The notes below the pieces were generated by a model. It was not told the DNA's origin. It saw only the letters and a program-made list of their open reading frames with translations, and searched no databases. The position numbers and the translations under genes are program-made. 64,000 bases of DNA from Verrucomicrobiota bacterium. Its GTDB lineage: Bacteria; Verrucomicrobiota; Verrucomicrobiia; Verrucomicrobiales; DEV007. The DNA lies in the NCBI GenBank assembly GCA_002862135.1, contig PKCI01000061.1, positions 1 to 64,000 of the forward strand. Direction: 5' to 3'. Of the stretch, positions 35,166-44,534 are shown piece by piece (the first letter of the stretch is position 1; the number at the start of each line of letters is the position of its first letter).

Positions 35166-35180
35166 GTGCGTGACCTGAAT

Positions 35181-36047
35181 ATGGATGCGCTGCCTGATCA
35201 GAGCTCATTTGCACGAGAAGTGCGGAAGAATGATGAAGAGGCATGGTATCACAGCGGGAATTTGATTCTCTGAATTGCCGCGATTGCTGTTCTGATCGGA
35301 CTGATGGTGGCTTCGTGGTCGTTCGGACAGCCGGTGCATCCCATAAATTACCGGCTGCTGACCCGGCTCGAAAAACTAGATCCAATCGCGGGCTTCACCC
35401 GTGTCTCCGCGCCGCGCGGCAAGTTTTATTCAACAAAGGATCTTTATGCCGATGTTTTTTCGTTTTCCCCGTCCGAATTGATGGCCTACAACGGCATCCT
35501 GAAGCGGAGCTACATCAAGAATTATATTGAGCGTGGCGAAGTCGTATTTTTGTCAGGAGACTTTAGAGTGAAGTCCGTACAGCAAATGGGAGAACAGGAT
35601 GTCTTCCAGAGTGGTCTGGTGATTCGGGGGCGCTCGATTGATTTTCCGGACGGCATTATTGACTTGGCTCTGCCGTCACAGGAGGTGCCGGAATCCTTCG
35701 CCCTCAAGCCTGGGGATACCCTGCGGGTTAGTGAGTCAACCACCTGAGCAGTCTCGCTGAATATGGGCCGACTGGAGAATGAGGCGATGATCCTTACCGT
35801 GGTGCCGCTGGTGACAAAGACTCTAACGACACCACCTGAGCCAAAATCCTACGAGTTTGCCGATGGAGCTGTGTTCCGGGTTTTGACACCGGGGAAAATC
35901 CAGATCGATCCAGAACGTCGGCCGACCAGCGATGACACTGAAGAGATCGAGGTTAAGCCGGCTGGGTTGATGCCCGTTGAAGAGAGCGAATCTACCTCGA
36001 CCAAAAGTCTTTCAGGGGAAAAGATCGAGGAGCGGTCTGTTTACTGA
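35181..36047 (+). pseudogene. Membrane-anchored protein frame interrupted by two in-frame TGA codons
   Basis: One frame of 288 codons from the ATG at 35181 to the TGA at 36045 stays open except for TGA at 35271-35273 and 35745-35747. The first TGA falls inside an otherwise good transmembrane helix (NLIL-stop-IAAIAVLIGLMVASW). The second joins LRVSESTT to AVSLNMGRLENEAMIL. The periplasmic-looking part has no family that I recognise. In both places TGG (Trp) would restore sense by one change. Neighbouring genes use TGA as stop, so this is either a decaying gene, sequencing error, or recoding; the pieces alone could start at the ATGs at 35304 and 35763. Confidence 0.6.
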
Positions 36048-36053
36048 CGATCA

Positions 36054-38522
36054 TTAGTCCGGGGCCAGCTTGGCAGGCACTTCGTAGTTGGGGAACTTCA
36101 AACTGAGTTCCTGCTGGAGCTGTTCAGCTTTATCCCGGTTACCAAGTGAAAGGTAGGCGTTGGCGGCCTTGGCGAGTGCTTTCGGGGTCACTTCGGGATC
36201 ATAGAATATCTGGCTGACTACGAGATAGTCCCGGGCCGCGTCGGCGAGGTTGCCGTTAGCGGCGGCTATATCGCCCAAAAGAATCCGAGCCTCTGCATTG
36301 GTGCGCCCCTCTTTCTGCAAGCGCAAGCTCTCCTGCGCACTGTTTCTGGCGTCGTCGTATTGTTTGAGGCAAAACTGGGCGAAGCTGCGCTGGAGATAGG
36401 CGGAGGCGCGCTCACTGGGGCGCTCGGTTTGGACGAGAAAGTTGTCGCAGGCGATGATGACACCCGCATGTTTCTTTAATTCTGACCGGCATTCTGCGAG
36501 CAGCTTCCACACGGAGCTGGAGATATCGCCCGGGTTTCTTCCAAGGGCGAGAGCTGAGAGGAAATATTCGGCATTTTCGTGGTCGCGAGAGGAGGCGAGT
36601 TTTTTGCCAAGGTATTCGAGAACCTGTGGAGGAATGAATGCGCGCTGGGCCTTGGCGCCTTGATCGGTTTCTTGCGGGGCGTTTTCCAGATAGCGCCGGG
36701 CATTTTTAGCCAGGGCATCAATCTCCTCGAGTTGGTAGTGACAGATGATGAGGCGAAGGGTGGCGTTGTCTTCGTATTGTGGGTCGATGTTGCGTGCCTG
36801 ATTCAAGTCCGGGATTGCCTGCTGGTGTTGCTCGAGATCAAAGAAGCCGACCCCGATCCAGTAGTGGGCTTCGCCGGCGCCACCGGTGTTTGGGAAACGC
36901 TGGAGGAGATCCTGATATGCCCCGATCGTCTCCGTGGTCTTTCGCTGGTGCGCATAGATCAGCGCAATCTGCTGAAGCGCAAATTCCAGTTCGGGTGCCT
37001 CGGGGTAGTTTTTGGCGATGTCCCGGAAGTCTTCGAGAGCGAGTTGGTAATCTTCGTTGTGCTGGTAAGCTGATGCTCGCTTTGCGATGGCAGAAGAGGC
37101 AAGCGAGCTCTTGCGATGTTTCTGAATGAAACTTGTTAAGTTGACGATGCCGTTTTTGAAGTTATCAGACTCAATCTGAGACCAACCACGCTTGTACAGG
37201 CAAATTTCGTGGTATTTCGTATCGACCATTTCGAGGCGGACCTTGGTGTAAGCGGCTGCGGCAAGGGCATAGTGTTTACTGGCGTAATCTGAACCGGCTC
37301 CACTTGCTGCGGTTTCAGCTTGAACAAAGTGGTATTCGGCTTTCATGAGCCAGGCCATATCGATGTATGGATTCGACGCGTCGATGGCAGTCTGGGTCCG
37401 GGCGTAGTTATCCGCCACATCAGGAAGGGCTTTATCGGATGTCTGGTGAAGCAACTGGATTCGGCGGTAGCCGGCTTCGACACCTTCTTTTTGGCGGGGA
37501 TACTTGGCCTCGACCAGCGTGTAAAGTCGCAACGCCGGCTCGAGATTGTTCATGAGACGGTAGGAGTGTGCCACGATCAGCAGCATCTTGGCTCGTGATT
37601 CATCCGGGGGAGTGTAGGCACCCAGATTATAGAGAGCCACGACACGCTCGTAGTCCTCGCGGGCAAAGGCGTTAAACATTGCTCCGACCTGGGCGAGGGC
37701 CTTCCAGGGGCTGGTGTCAGAGAACTTCAGGGCACGGTTCAGGAGCTCTTCGCTGGCCTCAGCATCACCGGCTTCCGCTGCAAGCAGACCGCCGCGAACA
37801 ACCGCTTCCTCTTTGAACTCTTTGGTGCTGGCTGTGTCTGCGAGCTCCTTGAAACGTTCGAGTGACAGTTCCGTGTCACCGAGTTCAAAGTGCAGTCTTG
37901 CAGACTCGAGCATGGCCCGCTCAAGAAATGGATTTTTTTCCTTTGGCGCGGCTTTGGTGACTGCTTCAAACTGGACGAGTGCCTTCTTGTTTTGCTGGGT
38001 TAGCTGAAGACAGCGGGCGTAGTAGTATTGCGCCTGAAGTTTGACCTCAGGGTTGGTAAGCTCATCCTTGGCGATCTTGAAGTAAGCGAGGGCGTTTTGA
38101 TACTCTTTTTTGTCGAGTCTCATAATAGCGAGGCGGTAAGCTGCGGATCCGACAAAAGGGCCTCGGCGATACTGGTTGATCAGGAAGTTGAAGGTTTGCT
38201 CCGCATCGGCCTCCTGATTAACCTTGAGGTAACACTCTCCGAGGCGAAACCACGCAATTTGCAGGTTCGGGCTGTTCGGCTGCTCTTTGATAAAAACCTG
38301 GTATTGCTGGGCAGCAAAGCCGTATTGTTCGCGGCTGAAGAGCATATCCGCATATTCAAGGACGCTTTCGACCTGAGCGGGCTGGGCCTCTGGAACGGGT
38401 TGCGCAGGCGCATCCTGTGCCACAAGGCAGGATGGCGAGAAGCTGAGAAAGAAGCCAAATGATGGGGCGGCCCAGAGGCAGAGGAGGTGGAGGGCAATCT
38501 GCGGGAGGAAAGGGAGGCGCAT
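36054..38522 (-). CDS. Large exported TPR-repeat protein
   Basis: An 822-residue protein with a signal peptide ending near LVAQ (residue ~36), then a Pro/Gln-rich linker and about 15-18 tetratricopeptide repeats, for example YGFAAQQYQVFIKEQPNSP, KEYQNALAYFKIAKDEL and EDYQLALEDFRDIAKNYPEA. It is the last gene of a minus-strand operon with exbB and exbD (41 bases after exbD). Large TPR partners of ExbB/ExbD-type motors are common in PVC and Bacteroidota, where they probably link the motor to periplasmic or outer-membrane functions. The exact partner is unknown. Confidence 0.87.
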   Translation of the reverse strand: MRLPFLPQIALHLLCLWAAPSFGFFLSFSPSCLVAQDAPAQPVPEAQPAQVESVLEYADMLFSREQYGFAAQQYQVFIKEQPNSPNLQIAWFRLGECYLKVNQEADAEQTFNFLINQYRRGPFVGSAAYRLAIMRLDKKEYQNALAYFKIAKDELTNPEVKLQAQYYYARCLQLTQQNKKALVQFEAVTKAAPKEKNPFLERAMLESARLHFELGDTELSLERFKELADTASTKEFKEEAVVRGGLLAAEAGDAEASEELLNRALKFSDTSPWKALAQVGAMFNAFAREDYERVVALYNLGAYTPPDESRAKMLLIVAHSYRLMNNLEPALRLYTLVEAKYPRQKEGVEAGYRRIQLLHQTSDKALPDVADNYARTQTAIDASNPYIDMAWLMKAEYHFVQAETAASGAGSDYASKHYALAAAAYTKVRLEMVDTKYHEICLYKRGWSQIESDNFKNGIVNLTSFIQKHRKSSLASSAIAKRASAYQHNEDYQLALEDFRDIAKNYPEAPELEFALQQIALIYAHQRKTTETIGAYQDLLQRFPNTGGAGEAHYWIGVGFFDLEQHQQAIPDLNQARNIDPQYEDNATLRLIICHYQLEEIDALAKNARRYLENAPQETDQGAKAQRAFIPPQVLEYLGKKLASSRDHENAEYFLSALALGRNPGDISSSVWKLLAECRSELKKHAGVIIACDNFLVQTERPSERASAYLQRSFAQFCLKQYDDARNSAQESLRLQKEGRTNAEARILLGDIAAANGNLADAARDYLVVSQIFYDPEVTPKALAKAANAYLSLGNRDKAEQLQQELSLKFPNYEVPAKLAPD

Positions 38523-38563
38523 CTTCGAAAATTAGAACCTTAAGCTCTCAAAATACTCAAACT

Positions 38564-38980
38564 TCACGACTGAGGCTTAGTCGTGGCGAAGGCGACATTC
38601 CAGATACCGGCTTTCTTAATTTGATCGAGCACATTGATGATGGATTGAAAGTCGGTATCCGAAGATCCACGCAGGATGACTGCCTGGTCGGGGTAGGCCT
38701 CGGAAATGGATTGCAGCTTTGTGAGCAGTTCCGGTTCGCTCACATCGCGACCATTGAGAATGATTGAGCCGTCGGAACGCACGTTAACGATGATCTCCCC
38801 GGTCTGCCGGTCGGTATTCTCAGCTTCTTCAGCGGCGGGGACGGAGATATCCATGTCGCGCTCAAAGCGGGCGAACTGCCAGGTCACAATAAAAAAAATG
38901 AGGAGCAGGAAAACCACATCTATCATAGGGGCGAGCTCAAGTTCGGCGCCTTGCTGACTGCTGGTATCTCTGAACTTCAT
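38564..38980 (-). CDS. ExbD/TolR-family biopolymer transport protein
   Basis: A 138-residue protein with one N-terminal membrane helix carrying the conserved proton-path Asp: MIDVVFLLLIFFIVTW. The periplasmic domain follows (IIVNVRSDGSIILNGRDVS; PDQAVILRGSSDTDFQSI). It works with the ExbB/TolQ-like protein encoded 24 bases upstream to convert proton-motive force into mechanical work. Whether it serves TonB or a Tol-like system cannot be told; no TonB or TolA-like gene is in the operon. Confidence 0.93.
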   Translation of the reverse strand: MKFRDTSSQQGAELELAPMIDVVFLLLIFFIVTWQFARFERDMDISVPAAEEAENTDRQTGEIIVNVRSDGSIILNGRDVSEPELLTKLQSISEAYPDQAVILRGSSDTDFQSIINVLDQIKKAGIWNVAFATTKPQS

Positions 38981-39004
38981 AGATCCGGAAGGGAAGCGGG
39001 TGGT

Positions 39005-39790
39005 CTATTCGCTATCAGAAGACTCTCGGCGAGCGCTGCCGCGGTAGTTGGCGCGTTTGTTCTGGGCTGCCAGCAGCGCCATGATGTGGGTCATAGCCGC
39101 TTCCATTTCAGCAATCAGTCTTTGAACTTTGCCACGAAAGATCGAGTAGAAAACCAGGGATGGAATGCTGATAACAAGTCCTGCTGCCGTGGTGACGAGT
39201 GCCTGGGCAACTCCGGGTGCAAGTTCCATATGCTGAACGCCGGAGGATTTCCCGATCCCTTCGAAGGCGGCGATCATGCCGATAACGGTTCCGAAGAGGC
39301 CGACCATTGGGGCGACACGACTGATGTCGTTGAGGTAAGAGATACGGTTGTTGAGCTGTGAGGCCTGGCGCGTTCCTTCCGCTTCTGTGACCTCACGAAC
39401 CTCATCAAAGCTGGCTGTGGGGTTCTTTGTGGCAAAGTCTAGCGTCTTATAAACAATCCGCGCGATGCACTCGTTTTCGCGGTTACAAACCGCGATCAGT
39501 CCAAGATAATCCTGCTTACGGATGAGGGCATCTGCAGCATTCATGAATCTGTCACTGACGATAGCGCCCTGGCGGATCGTAAAGAGGTAGAAAATGATGA
39601 GGATGACCGCGATAAATGACAGGGCTGCCAGCGGAATCATCAGGAACGGCCCGCCCTTCAGCATGTAATCGAGGATCGTCTCCGCTGTCGTCGTCATGTT
39701 TTCCAGGGCGGCGGTATCCTCGCTTTCCTGTGCCATCAGCGGTCCCGCGCTCAAAAAGGCGGAGAGCAAGTAAATTGTTCGATAGTTCAT
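39005..39790 (-). CDS. MotA/TolQ/ExbB proton-channel family protein
   Basis: A 261-residue protein with an N-terminal signal peptide (MNYRTIYLLSAFLSAGPLMA), a first membrane helix GGPFLMIPLAALSFIAVILIIF (residues ~45-70), a cytoplasmic loop and two helices in the C-terminal half: VAPMVGLFGTVIGMIAAFEG and ALVTTAAGLVISIPSLVFYS. These carry the family motifs (GLFGTVIGM; TAAGLVISIP). It heads the exbB-exbD-TPR operon. Confidence 0.94.
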   Translation of the reverse strand: MNYRTIYLLSAFLSAGPLMAQESEDTAALENMTTTAETILDYMLKGGPFLMIPLAALSFIAVILIIFYLFTIRQGAIVSDRFMNAADALIRKQDYLGLIAVCNRENECIARIVYKTLDFATKNPTASFDEVREVTEAEGTRQASQLNNRISYLNDISRVAPMVGLFGTVIGMIAAFEGIGKSSGVQHMELAPGVAQALVTTAAGLVISIPSLVFYSIFRGKVQRLIAEMEAAMTHIMALLAAQNKRANYRGSARRESSDSE

Positions 39791-40179
39791 TCTTTTTCAA
39801 AAAAGGTCGTGGTCCTGAGCCCGGGGCCTGATCGGTGGCTTTGGGGCGCTGAACACCCGCCATACCTGAAGAGTGAAAATCTACTCTCTCTCAAATGGCT
39901 TGCAAACGCTGGGCGCCAAATAAACGGGCCAGCTCATGGCTTAGATTTCCAGTTGTAAAGAATGAAAATTATAAATTTTATTTAAAATGTGAAAATTGAA
40001 TGAACAAGCTTCGAAAAGCTTTCAAAAGGTAGCCTACATTTCCTCACCAAAGAAACACAGCATTCTCTCTCAGGTGACCCTTGCTCTCAACGCCTGTCGG
40101 ATTGAGGCCTTATGGATTGCTTGGGTGGAGATGGCTTCCATGGGATGCGAGCCCACTGTTTCCTGGACCGGGGGACGAC
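39791..40179. other. Intergenic region upstream of exbB
   Basis: No convincing gene. An A/T-rich patch at ~39950-39990 (runs such as TATAAATTTTATTTAAAAT) could hold a promoter, but I cannot assign -35/-10 boxes with confidence. A short hairpin-like GCTTCGAAAAGC occurs near 40007. Confidence 0.4.
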
Positions 40180-40350
40180 ATGAGATTGTCAGGCACGAAG
40201 AAATTCAAGTATGCGACCGACGATGAAGCTGTGAAAAAATTCTCAACCTGCGAATCGATGTGTCGCGAAATGCGGAAAACGATCGAAAGCGTTGAGCTGC
40301 CATCTAACCCAACTCATTTTTTTCGAATGGTGGATCAAAGATACAGCTGA
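40180..40350 (+). CDS. Possible small protein (56 residues)
   Basis: An ATG at 40180 preceded by GGGGGAC opens a 56-codon frame ending TGA at 40350. The product is hydrophilic and predicted helical in the middle (ATDDEAVKKFSTCESMCREM) with a C-terminal HFFRMVDQRYS. The in-frame extension upstream to 40081 is rich in Trp/Pro and looks non-coding. It lies alone between two minus-strand genes. No family recognised. Confidence 0.35.
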   Translation: MRLSGTKKFKYATDDEAVKKFSTCESMCREMRKTIESVELPSNPTHFFRMVDQRYS

Positions 40351-40405
40351 GGTATTTATCCAGACGGTTCCTTTTGGGGCCTGCTGCCTGAAAGAAAACG
40401 GCAAG

Positions 40406-41992
40406 TTACAAGTCGCGAAAACGGCTGATGTAGGCGAAAGCCAGAGGAATCAATGACCCGACCGCTTCAGCAAAGGTGGCGAGCGCGGCTTTGAAACCCA
40501 TGACGGGGGCTGAGACGATCATCACGATACAGGTGATCGATACAGACCCCATGATGAAAATGCCCAGGGGCGAGAGGCGCCTTCTTTGCTCGTGGATATC
40601 CATCACATTTCGCAACGGATCGAAGTAGCGATACACCAGTAAGGCCATTAGGATCAGATTGATGATGGCATAGTCCTGCCAACCGGGAATTAGGATGATT
40701 GCGTCGTAGGCACCGTGGAAGAGGACGGCGAGTATGAACGCGGCGAGGAACTCTTCCATGCCGTGGAATTTCCTGACTATCATGCGATAGGCATAAAAGC
40801 CAACCAGGCCGGTCAAGGTGAAGTGAACTGGATTAGCAGTCAGGAGTCGGCTCAGTCCCTTTTGTTCCAGAATGCCTTCGGAAAAATAACTGATATTCTC
40901 CATGGCGGCAAAACCCAACCCGACCAAGGCCGCAAGGATGAGAGCTTCAAGATCGTTCTTTCGCCTCGAGCACCAGACTGCGATGGGGATAAAGCAAAGC
41001 AGTTTGAGGGTTTCTTCACGCAGCCCGACCCCGGCGACAAAGTAGATCAATTGAGAAAGCTGTGAGGCGGTCTCGTCGTGAGTGAAACCAAAGGCCCGAT
41101 CCTGGATCATGACAGCGTAGAGCGTCAGACTGGCACTTATAATGCCTGCGACCAGAGCAACCGTTGAGGCAATGAGCCGGGTTCGATCAAATTTCCAGAA
41201 ATTCGTCAGGATGAGGTACCAGATCAGGGTGGTAAAGGTAGCAGGAATGGCGAAAAAACTGACGAGCCGGCTTCCTTCCAATTTGAATGTGGTTTTTAGA
41301 AGTGGCAGCCAGGCGTGGGCATCGGCCTGGAGATTGATCTGTTCGTAGACGTCAAAATATTCGGCAAATTCTGGTTGAGCTAGGAGGTAGCGAGCCTTCT
41401 CCCGATTCTCGTCCCTCAACGCAGCGATCACCGCACTGCGTTGAGCGTAAGAGGACTTGGGGTAGTGCTTTGCTTCGTCGGTGTAGGCCTGAAGGGCGGA
41501 CTCGTAGTCCTGATCGAGGATGTAAATGTCACCGATAAATTCATTTCGGTAGCGGGCGTTTTCTGGGAAAGATTTTAATTCTTCAATAGCCTGCTCCACC
41601 CCGCCGTCGACGAGGCCGAGATAGTAGGCCTCGAGCAGGGGAAATTCTTCAAATGGTGAATTTCTGAGAAAAGGGATGAAGCCACGTTCCGTATCCGACA
41701 GGGCACGGAAATCGAGAAGACTGTAGTCAAAGTGTTGAGGAAGCTGAAAGCGGATCCAGAATACCCAGTCATCAATGGAAGTCGGGATTGATTCGGAATT
41801 GTTGTGCCCCAGGGAGCGCTCCGTGAATTCGTCCGGAGTGCCGCCCATCAGTTCGCTGACTTTTCGGGGTAGGTAAAGTGCCAGGACGAGAGAAAGAGCC
41901 ACCGACATGACAACAATACTGAGCGATATCCGGATCAGGAACCGCCGGTCGCGCGAAAGATCAGCGAGATGTTCGAAAGGAAAACGCGGCAT
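40406..41992 (-). CDS. PrsW-family intramembrane protease-like protein
   Basis: A 528-residue membrane protein. The N-terminal helix (ISLSIVVMSVALSLVLALYL) is followed by ~180 soluble residues with TPR-like helices (FIGDIYILDQDYESALQAYT). The C-terminal half is the PrsW domain with about eight helices and its signatures: GVGLREETLKLL (Glu-Glu), LVGLGFAAMENISYF (Glu-Asn) and LAVLFHGAYDA (His). In Bacillus, PrsW cleaves the anti-sigma factor RsiW. No sigma/anti-sigma pair is adjacent here, so its substrate is unknown. Confidence 0.87.
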   Translation of the reverse strand: MPRFPFEHLADLSRDRRFLIRISLSIVVMSVALSLVLALYLPRKVSELMGGTPDEFTERSLGHNNSESIPTSIDDWVFWIRFQLPQHFDYSLLDFRALSDTERGFIPFLRNSPFEEFPLLEAYYLGLVDGGVEQAIEELKSFPENARYRNEFIGDIYILDQDYESALQAYTDEAKHYPKSSYAQRSAVIAALRDENREKARYLLAQPEFAEYFDVYEQINLQADAHAWLPLLKTTFKLEGSRLVSFFAIPATFTTLIWYLILTNFWKFDRTRLIASTVALVAGIISASLTLYAVMIQDRAFGFTHDETASQLSQLIYFVAGVGLREETLKLLCFIPIAVWCSRRKNDLEALILAALVGLGFAAMENISYFSEGILEQKGLSRLLTANPVHFTLTGLVGFYAYRMIVRKFHGMEEFLAAFILAVLFHGAYDAIILIPGWQDYAIINLILMALLVYRYFDPLRNVMDIHEQRRRLSPLGIFIMGSVSITCIVMIVSAPVMGFKAALATFAEAVGSLIPLAFAYISRFRDL

Positions 41993-42080
41993 TGAGTGAT
42001 ACGAGGAAAGCTGAGGCTATGGCACTTTTACGACGCGAACAAGGGTTGCCTTGAAAGAAATGGTTTCGTAACCTAACAGC

Positions 42081-43280
42081 ATGCACCGCCATGCTACTAT
42101 CTTACTTCTGTCATTGGGACTCCCGCTCTCGCTCCTTGCTCTACCCGAAATCAAGTTGGTTCCGGCCTACAAACACGTTGAAGTAGAGCGTCCTGTTTCG
42201 GTTCAGATTCCTGATGATGGAACCGGCCGCCATTTTCTCGTTGAGCAGACTGGCAAGATAAAGATCCTTCCATCCCAACCTGATTCGTCGGAAGCAATTG
42301 TCTTTATGGACATGACTGATGCTATCGGTGTGGAGAAAGATTTTGAAGAGGGACTGCTCGGCCTAGTCTTCCATCCCAAATTCAAAGAGAACGGCAAGTT
42401 TTACCTCGCTTTCTCTCGCCAGGGACCGAAGCGCCTTACGGTTGCGGAGTACACCGTGTCCGACAATTCTAACCAGGGTGATCCCGGCACTGAGCGCGTG
42501 CTTTTGGAAGTGCAGCAGCCCGAGTGGAATCACAACTCAGGGAACCTCATGTTCGGGCCGGACGGCATGCTCTACATCTGCGTGGGAGACGGTGGTATGA
42601 AGAACGGTGTCTTCATGCTTTCCCAGAAGCTGACCCGCTGGAATGGAAAGGTACTTCGCATCGATGTCGACAGCCGAACAGATGGTCTCGAGTATGGTAT
42701 TCCGGACGGTAATCCATTTGCTGACGATCCTGTTGCCTGCCCCGAGATCTGGGCTTACGGACTTCGCAATCCATGGGGCGGTGCCTTTGATACCGAGACC
42801 GGCCTTTTTTACCTTGCCGACGTCGGCCAAAACCTTTGGGAGGAGATCAATATTATCGAACGCGGCGGCAACTACGGCTGGGACTACCGCGAAGGGACTC
42901 AACGTTTCGCCACCCGCGACGGTTTCATGGAATGGCTCGGCAAAAAGCCTAACGAGCCAAAAAATCTCAAGGTGATTGACCCTATCCACGAATACTCACG
43001 TGCCGACGGGCTTTCCATCACGGGCGGGTATGTTTACCGCGGAAGCAAGATCCCGGAGCTGGACGGCCACTTCATTTACGGCGACTGGAAATTTGGCAAC
43101 ATCTGGGCCCTGAACTACGATACAGCGAAAAAACAAGTCACCGCTGATCACCACCTCGATAAGCCCGACGATCTGAAGAATCCCACGGCACAGCCAAGCG
43201 GCATCTACCCCGATGTAGACGGAGAGCCCCTCGTTCTCGATTGGCGCGGAGCGATCTTTCGGATAGAGTCGACGAAGTGA
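42081..43280 (+). CDS. Exported PQQ-dependent sugar dehydrogenase-like protein
   Basis: Soluble glucose dehydrogenase (GSDH)-type six-bladed propeller of 399 residues with signal peptide MHRHATILLLSLGLPLSLLA. Signatures: GLLGLVFHPKFKENGKFYLAF, EWNHNSGNLMFGPDGMLYICVGDGG (HxxG metal/PQQ region), EIWAYGLRNPWGGAFD, LADVGQNLWEEINIIERGGNYGW and ITGGYVYRG. Related PVC proteins are annotated as sugar dehydrogenases, but the true substrate and cofactor use are unproven. Confidence 0.9.
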   Translation: MHRHATILLLSLGLPLSLLALPEIKLVPAYKHVEVERPVSVQIPDDGTGRHFLVEQTGKIKILPSQPDSSEAIVFMDMTDAIGVEKDFEEGLLGLVFHPKFKENGKFYLAFSRQGPKRLTVAEYTVSDNSNQGDPGTERVLLEVQQPEWNHNSGNLMFGPDGMLYICVGDGGMKNGVFMLSQKLTRWNGKVLRIDVDSRTDGLEYGIPDGNPFADDPVACPEIWAYGLRNPWGGAFDTETGLFYLADVGQNLWEEINIIERGGNYGWDYREGTQRFATRDGFMEWLGKKPNEPKNLKVIDPIHEYSRADGLSITGGYVYRGSKIPELDGHFIYGDWKFGNIWALNYDTAKKQVTADHHLDKPDDLKNPTAQPSGIYPDVDGEPLVLDWRGAIFRIESTK

Positions 43281-43311
43281 TCATGGGATTCAGCGGGGTT
43301 GGAACGGTGGC

Positions 43312-43767
43312 CTAACCTTCTCTGCTGGCCGGAGGCAGCTGTCCTCCGGCTTTTTCAATTTTGAGCTGCATCAGGAGCAGGTAGAGCACGGCACTAAAGG
43401 CAATAAGGGCGCCGGCGAATTCGCGAGTCAGTTCCACGCGAGGGTCTTCGGCGGACATGCTGACTTGGGTCATGCTGAAATCGTCGTCGCCAAAGAGATT
43501 TTCGATAAAGCCAGGACCGGTCATGATCAATTCGGTTACGCAGGCGACCAGGGATACGATAAGAATCGAGGGTGGCACTTTCCGGAACACAGAGACGACA
43601 AAAAGGGCAGCAATCAGCAGGTAGAAACTGAACCACAGCATGGCATCTAAGCTGGACGGCTTATGATAAACTGCCGGATCAATATCGTTGACCTGTAGCC
43701 GCGCAAAGACTGCGAAGAGCACCGTGATGATGAAGTGGCCGATAGCGAAAAGGGGGGACAGCTTCAT
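43312..43767 (-). CDS. TMEM220-like small membrane protein
   Basis: A 151-residue protein with four predicted membrane helices (FAIGHFIITVLFAVFARLQ; AMLWFSFYLLIAALFVVSV; SILIVSLVACVTELIMTG; GALIAFSAVLYLLLM). The N-terminal pattern FARLQVNDIDPAVYH resembles the 'Q.NDPDP..W' signature of the transmembrane 220 family. Function unknown. It converges on the sugar dehydrogenase gene, with about 30 bases between stops. Confidence 0.7.
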   Translation of the reverse strand: MKLSPLFAIGHFIITVLFAVFARLQVNDIDPAVYHKPSSLDAMLWFSFYLLIAALFVVSVFRKVPPSILIVSLVACVTELIMTGPGFIENLFGDDDFSMTQVSMSAEDPRVELTREFAGALIAFSAVLYLLLMQLKIEKAGGQLPPASREG

Positions 43768-43898
43768 GGAAATCCAGAGATTATGGGTGAAACTTGGGTC
43801 GTCACTATCGACAAAATTGGGCTGAACACAAGGGGAGGTCGATAGGAGAGCAGTTTTTGCTTGTCAAAACGCCTAATCCGCGCACGTTACCGCTCGCT

Positions 43899-43914
43899 CC
43901 GGCCGAAAGGCCGG
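43899..43914 (+). other. GNRA-capped hairpin in the tRNA leader
   Basis: CCGGCC-GAAA-GGCCGG is a perfect 6-bp stem with a GAAA tetraloop, 17 bases upstream of the tRNA-Arg gene. It could be a processing or stability element of the tRNA precursor. Confidence 0.5.
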
Positions 43915-43931
43915 GGAACCCACGGCATAAA

Positions 43932-44008
43932 GCACCCGTAGCTCAACTGGATAGAGCGCTTGACTACGGATCAGGAGGTTTGGGGTTCGAATCCCTACGG
44001 GTGTGCCA
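43932..44008 (+). tRNA. tRNA-Arg(ACG)
   Basis: Full cloverleaf including encoded CCA. Acceptor GCACCCG pairs with CGGGTGT; D-stem GCTC/GAGC; anticodon stem CTTGA/TCAGG around loop CTACGGA (anticodon ACG, read as ICG after deamination); T-arm TGGGG-TTCGAAT-CCCTA; discriminator G at 44005 and CCA at 44006-44008. It is followed 65 bases later by tRNA-Pro, probably in one transcript. Confidence 0.97.
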
Positions 44009-44071
44009 CTGGGCCTGGGCGACTTCAAATGCCCGGTTGAAATCGAAACGAGTTCGGTTTCCGACTCACTA

Positions 44072-44150
<79 letters not shown>

Positions 44151-44534
44151 GTTTTGCCACGCAAAAGTGGCAGAGGTAAAGGGGTGGATGAAGAAGCGGG
44201 AGTCCGTCTGGTTCGATTCGTCGTGAGCTTCCAGCGAACAGAGAGAGATGTAAGTGAAGCCGAAGTCCATCCAGTCACCAGAGCGCCGGCCGCCCCAACC
44301 ACTTTTCGTGGAGGCTATGGGATTGGGCCGATTCGGTTCTAGCTCGACGTTGGGTTGCTGGAATCGTCCCTTTAAAGTAAGAACGTCTTGCGGTGCTTTT
44401 GATCTTTTGTTCGAATGTTCGCACGAAGACGGCAAATTCAATGTAACCGGTAGGGCTCGGTTTCGATCCTGGCCATGACTATAATATCAGAAATCGCTAT
44501 GAAAGTTTCTTCTCTAACTCGGGCCTCATTAGGC
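44151..44534. other. Intergenic region after the tRNA pair
   Basis: About 380 bases without a convincing gene, RNA or terminator. Short open frames here lack start context and coding character. A second in-frame start for the following propeller gene lies at 44475. Confidence 0.4.

Noticed and set aside
35181-36047. Genome-wide reassignment of TGA
   Set aside because: hisD, purM, mutL and other intact genes here end with TGA at the expected family length.
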